This document shows, in pieces, positions 1-10,319 of a stretch of DNA of 64,000 nt. Origin of the DNA: Topomyia yanbarensis (lineage: Eukaryota; Arthropoda; Insecta; Diptera; Culicidae); the NCBI RefSeq assembly GCF_030247195.1, contig NC_080672.1, positions 312,630,127-312,694,126 on the forward strand. Reading direction: 5' to 3'. Under the pieces are notes generated by a model. The model was not told the DNA's origin, ran no database searches, and saw nothing but the letters and a program-made list of their open reading frames with translations. The translations under genes were made by a program, and so were the position numbers. Position 1 is the stretch's first letter. Every line of letters starts with the position of its first letter.

Positions 1-400
1 AAGTTATTAGGGTGGTTTCGAAATTCCCAATAAAATGGTATCAGTAAATCTGTATGACCGGTTAACTCTGCTTGTTGGTCATAATCGGTGCCGTAGTGAC
101 TCGCTTACTATTATACATGCCGTTCCTTGCAAAGGTTATTTCTAACTACTTATATTTCTTTGGGCCTGTTTTTTTCTGTTTTCTACGTGTGTACGTGTTT
201 TTATAGTAAGGTTAGAAGCCTAGCCTGTAATGTGTTGGCTCTGAGTGGGACTTACTTTCGTGCCTTACCACTAAAATCCTCCTTGCTTTTCATTTGGCGT
301 TTTTACCAACGGAACTACCTCTAAGAATTATTTTGTTGTGGGTAGGTTTGTTGCGTTTTCATCGTCTCTGTTTCTTTGGCCACGAGTTTTCTGCAGTTAA
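1..400. other. No recognisable gene at the window start
   Basis: Non-coding sequence with only short chance open frames. The first bases carry the 'ttagggtgg' phrase that recurs in interspersed repeats near 6.0, 13.5 and 15.8 kb, so the window probably opens inside a repeat. Nothing else is recognised. Confidence 0.5.
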
Positions 401-404
401 CTCG

Positions 405-1460
405 TAGCCTTCCTTTGAACCATCTAGCTCCCGAATTTCCACTTGCTTTCCGTCATTATCTCCAACTATTACGCCCTATAGAACATCTGCGTACTTGACC
501 CATTCAGCCCCGAGCTCCACTCGGCTATTTCTCAGCGGTAAATCACCGCATGTCGGTTAGCTTCGGTTTCTGTGAGTCTTTTTGCTTCTGTTTTCGTCAG
601 CCATTTAGTTCTAGTCTCAGTGAGACATTTACACACTTATTTTTTGCCGAATCTCTGTTTTTTCGCATCTTTTGCTGAAATCTCAACAGTTCAGATTTCA
701 GTAAACAATTTTTTGGCTGGGATCTCAGTAAAAGTTACGTTTCATGGCGGGTACTCGGAAAATATTTCACCGAAAATCAGCAAACAAATCTCACTGTACT
801 GAGATCTTAGTTTCTAAATTTGCTAACTACGCGGCTGTTGGGAAATTGCCGTGCCGAATTGAATGTGTAGCTCCTGATTTCATGAGTCATTTATCTCCGG
901 TTTCCGTGAGTCATTTAGCTCCCGCTTTACGCGATCTACTCAGACAGTCTCCGGCGATGAGTTCAAATCCTACTCCTACTGAGAATTCCCCGGCGGCGGA
1001 TTTGCTTGCGAAGCCGATACCCGTTGAGTCATTAAGCTCCCAGCATTGTCGCGATCTTCTCGGATAGTCCCCGGTGGTGAATTCACCATATTCCGTTTGA
1101 GAATTTCCTAGCGGCGAAATTTCTCCCGAAACCGATACCCGTTTTCTTGAGCCATTTAGCTTATAGGTCTATCGAGATCTACTCGCATATTTCTCGGCGG
1201 TGATATTACCGTACTCCGACTGTGAACTCCCCGGTGGTGGACATCTCCCGATACCGGTGTACGTTTCGTTATATTATCGCATTCACGTCACCTAGTGATT
1301 AGAAGGAAATTTTCTTCTAGTCACTAGGTGAAGTGACTGTGAGAATAGGGCCCATACTCAGATAGACCCTGGCTCCGACTGTGCGTTCCTCGGCTCTGAA
1401 TTTCCCCCGATACCGATGCTAGTATTCGTGAGCCATTTAGCTCCCCGTTTCGACGCGATC
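405..1460. repeat. Degenerate tandem repeat, unit about 117-137 bp
   Basis: The phrase 'gag(t/c)catttagctccc' recurs near 907, 1024, 1152 and 1426, with weaker copies near 410 and 872. Each is followed by 'gatctactcg', 'tccccggYggtga' and 'cccgaaaccgatacccg'. Spacings of 117, 128 and 274 (two units) indicate a decayed tandem array. It ends beside the 3' end of the R1-like LINE, but I cannot tell whether it belongs to an element or is a local satellite. The stretch at 640-830 also has short palindromes around 'actgagatct'. Confidence 0.6.
1288..1331. repeat. Near-perfect 18-bp inverted repeat (hairpin)
   Basis: The arm at 1288-1305 (tcacctagtgattagaag) is matched in inverted orientation at 1314-1331 with one mismatch and an 8-base AT-rich loop. 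Weaker complementarity extends a further ten or so bases on each side. It sits inside the degenerate tandem array and is absent from the neighbouring units, so it may be a tiny palindromic insertion. Confidence 0.6.
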
Positions 1461-1734
1461 TACTAGTTCTAGTTCTTGACGGTGGTCCTAGTCTTTTTTT
1501 TACAATGGAGAAGACCTTTATGTCCTAGCCCAGTAAACGTGCTATTGGTAGGGTCCAATCTACCGCACGGGGTGCACTGGGGGCGTGTCGGACTCAAATG
1601 GTGACCAGCCATTAATACCGACTAAACTCCATTGGGCTCCGCCATCATTCCTCCCAGGAACTACCTCTCGGTATTACTTCTGGGGGGATGGCTGTACTAA
1701 ATGTACTCATTCACTCTCACTCACGCGTTCATAC

Positions 1735-2185
1735 ATCCTGTATGAGGCTTACTTGGGTGCTCTCTCAATCGCACTTTGATTCACTCTCAAACACTCCCAC
1801 ATGAGGCTGACTTTTGTGCTCACCTTTTACGTTCCATGCGAGGCTGACTTGTGTGCTCACCTTACTCATTCCTTGCTAGGCTTACTTTTGTGCTCGCCCT
1901 ACCCATACCATGTGAGGCTGACTTGGGTGCTCACCCTATCACCTGATTCACTCTCAATCGTGCCACTCTATTCTACCTTTGTCACTCCCTCTGGCATCCC
2001 ATGTGGGACATTTTTCTTAGGCCCCACTTCTGACATACCATGCGAGGCTGACTTTTGTGCTCACCTTTTTCATTCCTTGCTAGGCTGACTTTTGTGCTAG
2101 CCTCTACCAACCTGTGAGGCTAACTTTTATGCTCACCCTTAACATGCAGTGTGAGACTGACTTGGATGCTCACCCTTTCACTCTT
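1735..2185 (-). repeat. Nine-unit minisatellite in the 3' UTR of R1-like copy A
   Basis: The core 'gaggctgacttttgtgctc' recurs near 1742, 1804, 1840, 1877, 1912, 2043, 2080, 2115 and 2152, with a basic spacing of about 36 bp. A non-repeat insert ('gattcactctcaatcg...') separates units five and six. The same arrangement is present in the opposite orientation in copy B at 46835-47275, so the array is part of the element. Confidence 0.8.
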
Positions 2186-2420
2186 CTGCCACGCCATGAG
2201 GCATCGATAGCTTAGTTCCAACATACTACGCTACGACCCTCCCGTCTTGGCATGAGGCATTCCACTTATACGCCTATACACTCACTCTTCTGTCTTGCTT
2301 CGGGGTGGCTGGGTTTACCCCTTACGCGGTTGCCATTCGCTGCGCCAACCTGCCTCGGCATGAACAGACCATTCACTCTCTTATTTTGCGCTTGGCCTTT
2401 TCGCTCCTGCTAACCAATCA

Positions 2421-3017
2421 CTAGTTAGCCGTGCCCGTCGTCTGTTGCTCGGTTCGCCAGATTACCTGTAGCCTACTGGCAATCTGGATGGTAGCGGCCG
2501 AGACTGCGTTCCACTTCTCCACCGATTGACACATCCTCTGAATAAGGGTATCAGGGGTTGTGTCCCAGCCACAGACGTCAAGCATTGCTCTTCTTTCGAC
2601 GTCGAACCGATGACATACGAACAGTATGTGTTCGGCAGTTTCATCTACACCTGGGCAGTCCGGGCAGACTGGGACCTCCGCGTGCCCGAACCTGTGGAGG
2701 TACTGACGGAAACAGCCATGGCCTGACAGGAATTGTGTCAGGTGGAAGTGAACTTCCCCATGGGGTCTTCCCACCCAGCTCGATATGCTAGGTATCAACC
2801 GGTGAGTCCACCTACCTTTCGAGGAGTTGTCCCACTCACGCTGCCATCTGGCGACCGAGGTCGCCCTGGTGCGCTCGCGGGCTCCCCTATTTCCACGTGG
2901 CTCAAAGCACTCCTCATCTTCCCGAATGACCAGCCCGACTGGCATCATGCTCGCTATCACGCAGGATGCATCGTGTGATACCGTGCGGTAGGCAGATATC
3001 ACTCTGAGGCACATCAC
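2421..3017 (-). pseudogene. R1-like ORF2 C-terminal fragment (CCHC zinc knuckle)
   Basis: This open frame of about 198 codons encodes the part of an R1-clade polyprotein that lies beyond the reverse transcriptase. It contains a CPDC-x8-H-x4-C cluster (residues about 137-154, CPDCPGVDETAEHILFVC), the terminal CCHC motif of R1-type ORF2 proteins. It also has the family-typical stretches 'CLRVISAYRTVS' and 'WQREWD', and ends in 'IWRTEQQTT' followed by a stop. The apparent start methionine is internal to the original ORF. The catalytic reverse transcriptase and APE endonuclease are absent, so it cannot mobilise itself. This segment is uninterrupted, whereas copy B has lost about 480 bp of it. The clade call rests on motif reading. 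Confidence 0.8.
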
Positions 3018-3374
3018 GCGGTAGGTGCTCTCCAGTTTCTGTAGGTAACTGGTTACCCTCAGTTGCTCGGTGGTCCTAGTCTACTCAGTGATAACCGGTA
3101 AGGTGCATCCAAATCTTTTTCCCATTTCCTCTGCAAATCCACTAGTGCCTAAGCGATTCCTCAACCTCAACTGACGGTAATCCACGACCTTTCTTCTTTA
3201 CACAGCTCTTGTATAATATCTTCTGCGCTTAGAGCCGGCCACTCGCTCCGCAAATCTGGAGCAGTCAAAGACCACGTACTCCGATTCATCCACACCTTTC
3301 TACTCCGGGCGTGACCGAACCGATAAAGATACTTTCTGAAGAAACCGGGACCTAATGTTCGACCACAATAAAAA

Positions 3375-3960
3375 CTTTAAGGGAGCTACTGAGTGCTTTA
3401 TCTGACAAATCTTTCCAGATTTCCTTGGTGTGGGTCCCTTCTCATTGCTCCATTCCGGGCAATGAGAAGGCGGACTCCTTAGCTAAGGTGGGTGCCATTG
3501 AAGGTGACGTTTTTGAAAGACCATTTTGTTTCCACATATTTTTCAGTATTACTCATCAGAGAACCCTCGAAAATTGGCAAACCTCGTGGAGCAATGGGGT
3601 GCTAGGAAGGTGGCTACATTCGATAGTCCCTAAGGTATCGACGAAACCTTGGTTCAAGGGGATGGATGTGGGTCATGACTTCATTTGTGTGATGTCCCGA
3701 CTCATGTCGAACCATTACACGCTGGATGCACATCTCCGACGTATTGGAGACGATCAACATCTGAGCCGCACTACGAAATCGTCTGGAGAAACCCCTGCCA
3801 TCTTGAGAACGACCACCCGGCGTCCCAGTACATGATTCTCCCTGATGAAGGCCACCCTGATTCTGTAATTCATCTGTTGATCTCCCGAAACCTGAAACTG
3901 AAATAATATTCTCCCCCTGCCATCGTTGTCCACCCTACTTCCCCTGACTCTTATACACAG
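3375..3960 (+). pseudogene. RNase H and C-terminal fragment of an I/LOA-type LINE
   Basis: The frame reads '...LSDKSFQISLVWVPSHCSIPGNEKADSLAK', with the WVPSHC-x3-GNEKAD signature of the RNase H domain carried by I, LOA and related non-LTR retrotransposons. His and Asp fit the last catalytic positions. The open frame (3425-3835) continues through a tryptophan-rich C-terminal linker, 'WQTSWSNGVLGRWLHS', then loses frame near 3780. A proline/cytosine-rich tail follows to about 3960. The reverse transcriptase is missing. The DNA immediately upstream (3070-3370) may be more LINE debris, but I could not place it. The exact clade is uncertain. Confidence 0.7.
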
Positions 3961-4047
3961 AAATAACACCCCTTCCCCCACCCCCCAAATATCTTCACGA
4001 AACATTTAGCTCTTCTTGCCTTTTCTAGTTTTAATTATTATATTATA

Positions 4048-4297
4048 TGGTCGGTGTTAGGTCAGACCGGACTAAGTGACAGTGCATTGATTTCGAGAAA
4101 AACGCGTTTAAAGTTTGAATCGCAGCATCCATTACATTATAATTAGAAAATAATTTTAACCATAATTCTTGTTTATTGTTTCATATTTCAAATCTGGTAA
4201 AAGTGGAACGTAGATGAAGAAATTCTTTATCCAGTGCTATCATTAACTCATTTTTTGATGTTTTGCGACTTGGTCCGGTCTGACTTAACACCGACCA
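4048..4297. mobile_element. 250-bp MITE with ~30-bp inverted repeats and TA duplication
   Basis: The left end (tggtcggtgttaggtcagac) is repeated inverted at the right end with a few mismatches over about 30 bp. Both ends are flanked by TA (4046-4047 and 4298-4299). The interior is AT-rich and non-coding. A TA target and this size fit a Tc1/mariner-related miniature element. Confidence 0.8.
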
Positions 4298-4689
4298 TAT
4301 GATCTCGTTGAAAATGCCCAACTGTACTACCACATAAAATAACTCTAATTAATGTCCCCGAATCTTTACAAAATTTAATCACGCCCTCTAATTATTTCTA
4401 CTTTTAAGATAGTCGTAAAAATTTTTCCCCTTAGTTAAACATTATTTGCTCCAATAATCTCATTGCTAAAAATGTCAAACCATATTGCCATAAAAACTAA
4501 ATGACCCCCTAATTTTACGAAAATGATATTACCCCCTTGTGTATATGTATAGCTATAAATGCGCCTTAGTTTAATTTCAAAAATCAATATGTAATCCCCT
4601 AGTTTTAAGTAATTTAAAATGTAAAACAAAACAAAATTGACTCCTTTAAGCTAACGCAAACCTGCCTTATCAAATAAACGAATTGAAAA

Positions 4690-5100
4690 AAAAAACTTTT
4701 GGTTTAGCCTCCGTCTTCCGTTCTCCGCGTTACCCCACTCCTGTTGTCACTTGGCCGAATCAGGTCTCGCCAATCACTTCGCACCTCTCGTACTGCTCTG
4801 TAAGTAACGCTCGATATTCTCGGCTAAAATAAAACCGATAGGGATCATCCCGGCAATGACACATACTGCCTTCCCCGATATGGTTCTGTACACGCTTGCG
4901 AGTGACATGACCATGGGGCGGAACACGTTGTACAGCTTATCTCGATTTCGCTTCATCTTCAGTGTAGCCCTTTCGACTGGAACACTGTACCTCAGTATCG
5001 AAGACGCCATACCAGCCAGAATACGCCTCTCGGTCAATTCAAACGGATCAGAAGGTTCAAGTGCTACATTTCGCCGCAACATAGGAAACATGACAAAAAT
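4690..5100 (-). pseudogene. R1-like LINE ORF2 C-terminal remnant
   Basis: The minus-strand frame 4774-5091 encodes 'SSILRYSVPV', then 'SLASVYRTISGKAVCVIAGMIPIGFILAENIE'. These match in order the 'SSILRYGG', 'CLRVISAYRTVS' and 'CVIASMMPVGLVIREDEE' stretches of the R1-like copies in this window. It is a third, more diverged member of the same clade, reduced to a fragment between reverse transcriptase and zinc knuckle. No 3' minisatellite follows it. Confidence 0.65.
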
Positions 5101-5254
5101 ACCTCAGTAGGCCTTAGCTCAATTCACGCAATACTTCTATTGTATTGACATTGCCTATCGCTGTGCAAACTAGTAAAGCGCACATGGTGTCAACGCTGAC
5201 TGACCAACCGACAGGCAGATCGACGAGTGTTGGCATTCTGCTTTGTGTGTGAAA

Positions 5255-5595
5255 ATGAGTATCATCGAATTTTCCCAACGAACTGGGTTTGGAAGCAGAA
5301 AAAATAAAACGATGGCAGGAATTTAGAGTTCCAACTAAATCATCGTGAAGAAATTTTGAAAAAAATATATAACGAGACTTCACAGTTTAAAACCAAAGTT
5401 TTGTGAAATTTAAAAAAAAATAACATCTTTTGGCTGAAAAGAAGTATTTTTGATCGAATTATCCCAACGAACTGTGCTTGGGAACAGAACAAACTCAAAA
5501 GATGGCAGGGATTTTGGGTTCTAACAATATCATTGCGCAGAAATTTTTGAAAAAAAAAAAATGGAACGGGACATCACAGTTTAACACCAAATAAT
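5255..5595. repeat. Diverged direct duplication, offset about 190 bp
   Basis: The block beginning 'cgaattttcccaacgaact' near 5265 recurs near 5454. Both contain 'gatggcagg(a/g)att', 'gaagaaatttttgaaaaaa' and 'catcacagtttaa(a/c)accaaa' in the same order. No coding potential is seen. DNA from 5600 to 5930 shows nothing recognisable. Confidence 0.65.
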
Positions 5596-5929
5596 CATCA
5601 ATAGACTTAGACTCGCATGGGGGCATGAGATAGGAGGCTTGTGAGAACCGTGTTATCTCACTGTTTGATGACCAAAATTGAAGGAATTTATTTTTACGCC
5701 ATATTCATTCAATTCTAATATAATGGTAAGAAAATTTGAATAGTGCGATGATTCAAACATTCCAGGCCGCACAACTTGTTGAACGTATAACAGAGACTTC
5801 AAGCAACCAATTGGTAAATACTTTTTAAATCAAATTTCGCTAGACTGAGGTATATTTATTAGGTTCCAAAATATGTATACTTTGTACACAGCATGGCTGC
5901 TGGTATTACAAACTATGACGCACATCGTT

Positions 5930-6370
5930 GGATTTAGATATACTATATCTTCGGCAAACTTTCTTAGAACTTTTTTGCCGATTTTTTATATTAGGTTAAT
6001 TAGGGTGGTCCTTGTGGTTAGAGTGTTCAAAGTATGAACTTTTGAGATATGTAGAATTCAGCTACATAATATTCTACAAAGTTATTAATTAATTAAATTG
6101 AAGAAACTTTTCTGAAGAAACTATGTGGCTATCTCTAATGGTTCATGTGTTATGATATTTTAAATATTTAAGGTAGGGTGGTTCTTGAAAAATTGATTAT
6201 CTATTAATATCTTTTTATGTTTTAATTTCTCGTAAAAACTTAGTTCCGGTGGCCTTTAGAACTTTTGTAAATGCACATTTTTGTCGAAGCAATGAAGTTT
6301 CCATCTCTATTTTTTTAAGCTGCATATCTTCCAAGATTGCAAATGGTTTTTCAATCTGCTAATTTCATAT
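5930..6370 (+). repeat. Interspersed 'agggtgg' repeat, copy 1
   Basis: About 440 bp that match, in inverted orientation, the block at 15420-15890. Shared phrases include 'agatatactatatcttcggc', 'agggtggtccttgtgg' and 'gcaatcttggaagatat' (read on the opposite strand). It is non-coding. DNA from 6370 to 6945 holds further short 'gggtaaa(g/a)tccgac' phrases but no gene. Confidence 0.7.
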
Positions 6371-7082
6371 GAAAAATCGTAACCTTTTTATTTTTTTTGT
6401 GAAAAAACTGCGAGAGCGCTTTTTGTGTAACAAATAGGGTGGGTGGGGGGAAAATCCCACCGTGTGGGTAAAGCCGACCCCCTCTGTTATTGAAAATCGG
6501 AAGCACTACGCAAAGTAATATCAGTGTTGTCGTGTAGAGCATCGAAAATGATCATAATGGTGGCACGGCCATATTTTATTAGGCTACAATGAGATGCTCA
6601 AACGACAATAAGTGTGTTTTTACAACTTCTGATTTGATTTTTGTGCAAAATCAACTACAGGATATTTCTTATTGTTAAAGTTATCGCATAGAAAAGGTTT
6701 ATATTTAGATTCTTTGAATTAAGTCCTACTTAGTTTATAGATGAATTTGGCTCATGTTTTTTCATAATTTATTTTACTTGCTTTGTAATGAAAAATGACG
6801 CGGTGGGTAAAATCCGACCTCCAAATAGTGGGGTAAATCCGACAGCTTTTTTTGCTAAGAAAATGTTTATTTATCAAATTGTCATTTTTGTATAATGGTT
6901 CATAATTACAAATGAAAGACAAAAAACGTGATAAATGCTGTATTCGTCGAGCTATTACCTTACCTTACCGTTCAGGCTAGAGCCTTGTTGTCTCTTGCTG
7001 TATGCAGGAGCTGTCTCCATTCCACTCGGTCCATTGCTGCTTGTCGCCAGCCTCGCAGTCTTCGACGGGTCCGCAGGTCGTC

Positions 7083-7820
7083 CTATATCAGGTCGATCCA
7101 CCGTGCTTGCTGTGCGCCCCGTCTTCTTGTTCCTGTAGGGTCGCCCTCATGAATCATCTTCACCGGGTCGTCGTTCGACATTCTTACAACGTCTCCAGCC
7201 CACCGCAAACGTCCTATTTTTGCGGTATGCGCGATGGACGATTTTTCCAGCAGCTGATGCAACTCATGGTTCATTCACCTGCGCCACATTCCGTCTTCCA
7301 TCTGCACGCCACCATAGATGGTACGCAACACCTTTCGTTCGAAAACTCCAAGGGCGCGTTGGTCCTCCACGAGCATAGTCCTGGTCTCGTGGTTGTAGAG
7401 GAACACCGGTCTAATCAGCGTCTTGTAGATAATCAACTTCGTGTGGCGGCGAATTTTGTTCAATCGGAGCGTCCTCCGGAGTCCAAAGTAGGCACGATTT
7501 CCCGCCAAGATCCGTCTCTGAATTTCTCTGCTGGTATCATTGTCGGCGGTTACCAATGAGCCCAAATACACGAATTCGTCGACCATCTCGATTTCGTCAC
7601 CGTAAATCCGAACTCGGGATGGGAGGGTCACATTGTCGTCTCCAGAACCTCTTCCTCTCATGTATTTTGTCTTCGAAACGTTGATGGCAAGTCCAATCCT
7701 GTTGGCTTCAGCCTTCAGTCTGATGCACGTTTCCGAGATCGCCTCAAAGTTCCGTGCCAATATGTCAATGTTGTCGGCGAGGCCAAGAAACTGGACGGAC
7801 TTCCTGAAGATCGTGTCATT
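7083..7820 (-). pseudogene. RTE reverse transcriptase, C-terminal part
   Basis: The frame 7275-7760, extended upstream, reads 'LGLADNIDILARNFEAIS', then 'GLAINVSKTKYM' and 'DEFVYLGSLVTADND'. It continues in another frame at 7083-7274 with 'KIGRLRWAGDVVRM' and 'RRRGAQQARWIDLI', the characteristic RTE C-terminus. The catalytic [FY]ADD box reads LADN, so the second aspartate is lost. One frame break lies near 7275. Upstream, 'FPDKLTRLVKATMDRV' (around 7870-7930) belongs to the same domain. It was polymerase and host-DNA-nicking machinery and is now inactive. Confidence 0.8.
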
Positions 7821-7954
7821 CGTATCTATCCCCGCTTATTACACTTTCTATCGAGAGTGTCCCTGATACTCGAACAACGCACATCACCCGATCCATCGTC
7901 GCTTTGACTAATCGTGTGAGTTTATCAGGAAAACCGTACTCGTGCACAGTCTTC

Positions 7955-8335
7955 CCAAATAAACATCGAACACCATGTTCGCTCTAGTTCTGTGCTCATC
8001 CTACACCATCATTTCGTGTGCAAACTCGAACGCGTTAATGCGTACCAAAACACGAGCACATGTTCGTCTGCACAACCGAACCCCGTGTACGTACGCGGTG
8101 TTCGTACACACAGGTTCTTGATACTAGCTTTCTCTCGCCCATCATCACTAGCATTGACTCATTCTATTTTGTGTGTGCCTTTCTTATGTACGCACATGGT
8201 GTTTAAACCTAAGTTTGCACATCGTTCGCTTGGGCTCGGTGTTCGATGCGAACCTGTACACAAAGGCAAAGCATGTTTGAGGTTGAACGCGCGCATGAAA
8301 TTTTGTGCACGGTACATTTTGTAGTCTCCTCCTCC
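7955..8335. other. Unknown insert inside the RTE reverse transcriptase
   Basis: This segment replaces the central palm/fingers of the RTE reverse transcriptase. It is rich in 'cgaacac'/'gtgttcg' palindromic words. The left-end word 'catcgaacacc' (about 7966) recurs inverted near 8240. The segment may be a palindromic mobile element or rearranged satellite. No coding is recognised. Confidence 0.4.
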
Positions 8336-8524
8336 CAAATTTTGGCGATTACCCAGAAAGAGCACTGTCCAGTGTTTCACCACCGTATTTTAATAACTCG
8401 CTGGGTAGTTGATCTACTCCAGCAGCTTTGTTGTTTTTCAGCCGACCGATCTCCTCCTTGACTTCTTGGTGATCAGTGGCCGGCAGCCTATCGTCTTCTG
8501 CGCGTGCTCCAAGATCCGTTGCCA
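8336..8524 (-). pseudogene. RTE reverse transcriptase N-terminal fragment
   Basis: On the minus strand the frame just past the 1.79-kb insertion reads 'MATDLGARAEDDRLPATDHQEVKEEIGRLKNNKAAGVDQLPSE' (split here into recognised pieces: EEIGRLKNNKAAG and VDQLPSELL). This is the conserved start of RTE-type reverse transcriptase. It continues the endonuclease frame exactly if the insertion and one copy of its 5-bp duplication are disregarded. It then breaks at the unknown insert ending near 8335. Confidence 0.75.
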
Positions 8525-8529
8525 TACCG

Positions 8530-10319
8530 CACAGTGGCGGATTTGCCCAAAAACCTGGCCAAAAGTCGAAAATTTTATGGTCGTACTTTGGGTTCTAGTA
8601 CATATATTGTCCTTCAGATGGTGCTGCCGCATGCTATTTTAAGTGAAACGCTCCAAAATTTCCATATTTGAGGTGTTGGCACATCCAAACAGGTTAAACT
8701 ATCGCGTTTTGTTCACATTTTTTTATCAAGCGCTCGAAATATCAATGTTATTCAAGTTTAGCTGGACTTTGATAAAAGTGCCGATTTCGATTATAGAATA
8801 ATGAAAAGTTATGCTGACAGTATGTACTTTATTTATATGTATTGATGTTAAAAGATATTATTTTGTTTGTTTATAGGAAATGTCAATAACTTTCACGCTT
8901 TTGTAGCTGTCAGTTTCATCACACATTTTTGCCAAATTATTGAAATACTTTTTTTGTCCACGTATGTCCAATATGTTTCAAAGCAATTTGTGTTCCGTGA
9001 ACGATTCTCCATTTGTAACATTATAGAATTCTTGTCCGAATTTGCCCGTTTTTGAGTAATCTTTGATTAAGTGGGACGAGGTCGGATTATAAGATTTTCA
9101 GTTTAAAATTTGGACTCATACTTTTAATTACTGCTGTTGTCATTGCGAGTCGCACAATACTGCATTTTGATCAGGAAGAATTGTATATTTAGTGGGGAAA
9201 ATTTCCTCGAGTTTCATGAACATGTTCAAAAGTTATCAAAAGTGACACGCAAAAGACGCAAATAATTTTGGTCGATCCTATTGCAAACCAACGAGGTCAA
9301 CAGAAGTGATGGCCAAAGGATATAAATTTCAAAAATCGATTATGAATATCATGCCTAAACGTTACCGGGAAACTATGACGTTTGATCATGCAAAGCAGAA
9401 CAAATCTACAGGTGAAATATATGACTGGATACTACGAACGAAAATCAGTAAAGTAGTACAAAAGAATACTGGGATCTCCAGCCGTGGTTTGGCCATAAAG
9501 TTCACTTTGGCGTACACTCCAGCTTGGCGAATTTGTTTGTGAGAAGGTTGTCAGTCGTAGTATGTCAGCAAGCATAACAACAAAACGTGGTTGCTCAAAA
9601 CTATACCAGGAAGCAGTACAAGCATGTTCTGACCAAGTATAACGCATGAATTTATATGGATGCTTCATCATAATAATGGACTTTGGACAAAACCTCGGTC
9701 TAAAAATTGAAATAAAACTATAAATCTTAGTGAATTTCACTTGTATTCATATTTTTGTTATATTCATTTTTTAGTCACTGAAATTTGCATGCAAACTTGT
9801 TGTCAATTTTCATTCCATACATTTCGTCGCAGAATCGGCTTTTTTCTATAATTTAGAAAAATACTATTTTTCATTCTTTGAGAAATATGTGCATCGGACA
9901 GTATTTGAGTAATAATCGTACAGAGTTAAAAAGTTTTGAAGCTATGTTATATAATATTTCACAATACATCGTTAGAAATGACTAATAAAATCAATTCTCA
10001 CAATACCTACATCATCTAGACACCCAAATATCTTAATGCGTGCAAATCAACAAATTCTATCATTTAACTACACACAATTTAAAATTCGATGCATTATAAA
10101 CGTTATTGGCATACATTGGAACCATTAAATCTTCATTCATGAAAATTTGCTTATATTTAGATTAAAATGTCGGCCATTTTGTAGCCGCCATTAGGAATTT
10201 TGAAAATCTGACATCAAAATCGTAATCTACGGCTCAAAAAACCGTGGTATGTACCTTTGCAGGTCAATCAAAACCATTTTCGACTTTTGGCCAGGTTTTT
10301 AGGGAAATCCGCCACTGTG
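8530..10319 (+). mobile_element. 1.79-kb Transib-like TIR element with 5-bp target duplication
   Basis: Both ends begin CACAGTGGCGGATTT and continue 'aaaaacctggccaaaagtcg', giving inverted repeats of about 41 bp with only small differences. The element is flanked by TACCG at 8525-8529 and 10320-10324. Disregarding one TACCG, the RTE host frame reads through cleanly, which confirms a 5-bp duplication. Five-base duplications and CACAGTG-type ends are hallmarks of the Transib superfamily, whose ends resemble V(D)J recombination signals. The interior carries a decayed transposase that looks Tc1/mariner-like instead. A related copy occupies 53493-62817. Confidence 0.75.
9306..9720 (+). pseudogene. 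Decayed Tc1/mariner-type transposase remnant
   Basis: The frame 9306-9542 encodes 'PKRYRETMTFDHAKQNKSTGEIYDW' and 'VQKNTGISSRGLAIKF', like the second helix-turn-helix of IS630/Tc1/mariner transposases (vrknPgvsvrdLAkkf). After frame breaks, 'KLYQEA', 'VLTKYNA' and 'MDFGQNLG' appear near 9590-9700. 'TKY...MD...MDFGQ' matches the region around the first catalytic aspartate in some mosquito ITm families. Stops and shifts occur throughout and the rest of the DDE/D domain is absent. It lies inside an element whose ends suggest Transib, so it may be a captured or nested remnant. Identification by eye; moderate confidence. Confidence 0.5.

Larger units (their letters stand above)
1493..3070 (-). mobile_element. 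R1-clade non-LTR retrotransposon, 5'-truncated copy A
   Basis: On the minus strand this copy holds the C-terminal ORF2 (down to 2421), a 3' UTR with a minisatellite and an oligo-A tail (T-run at 1493-1500). The 3' UTR from 1493 to about 2410 matches the reverse complement of 46590-47517, the 3' UTR of copy B, down to the tail. Homology to copy B continues through the end of ORF2 to about 3050. Upstream reverse transcriptase and endonuclease are missing, as is typical of target-primed 5' truncation. The flanking sequence at 3070 gives no obvious target duplication. Confidence 0.75.
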
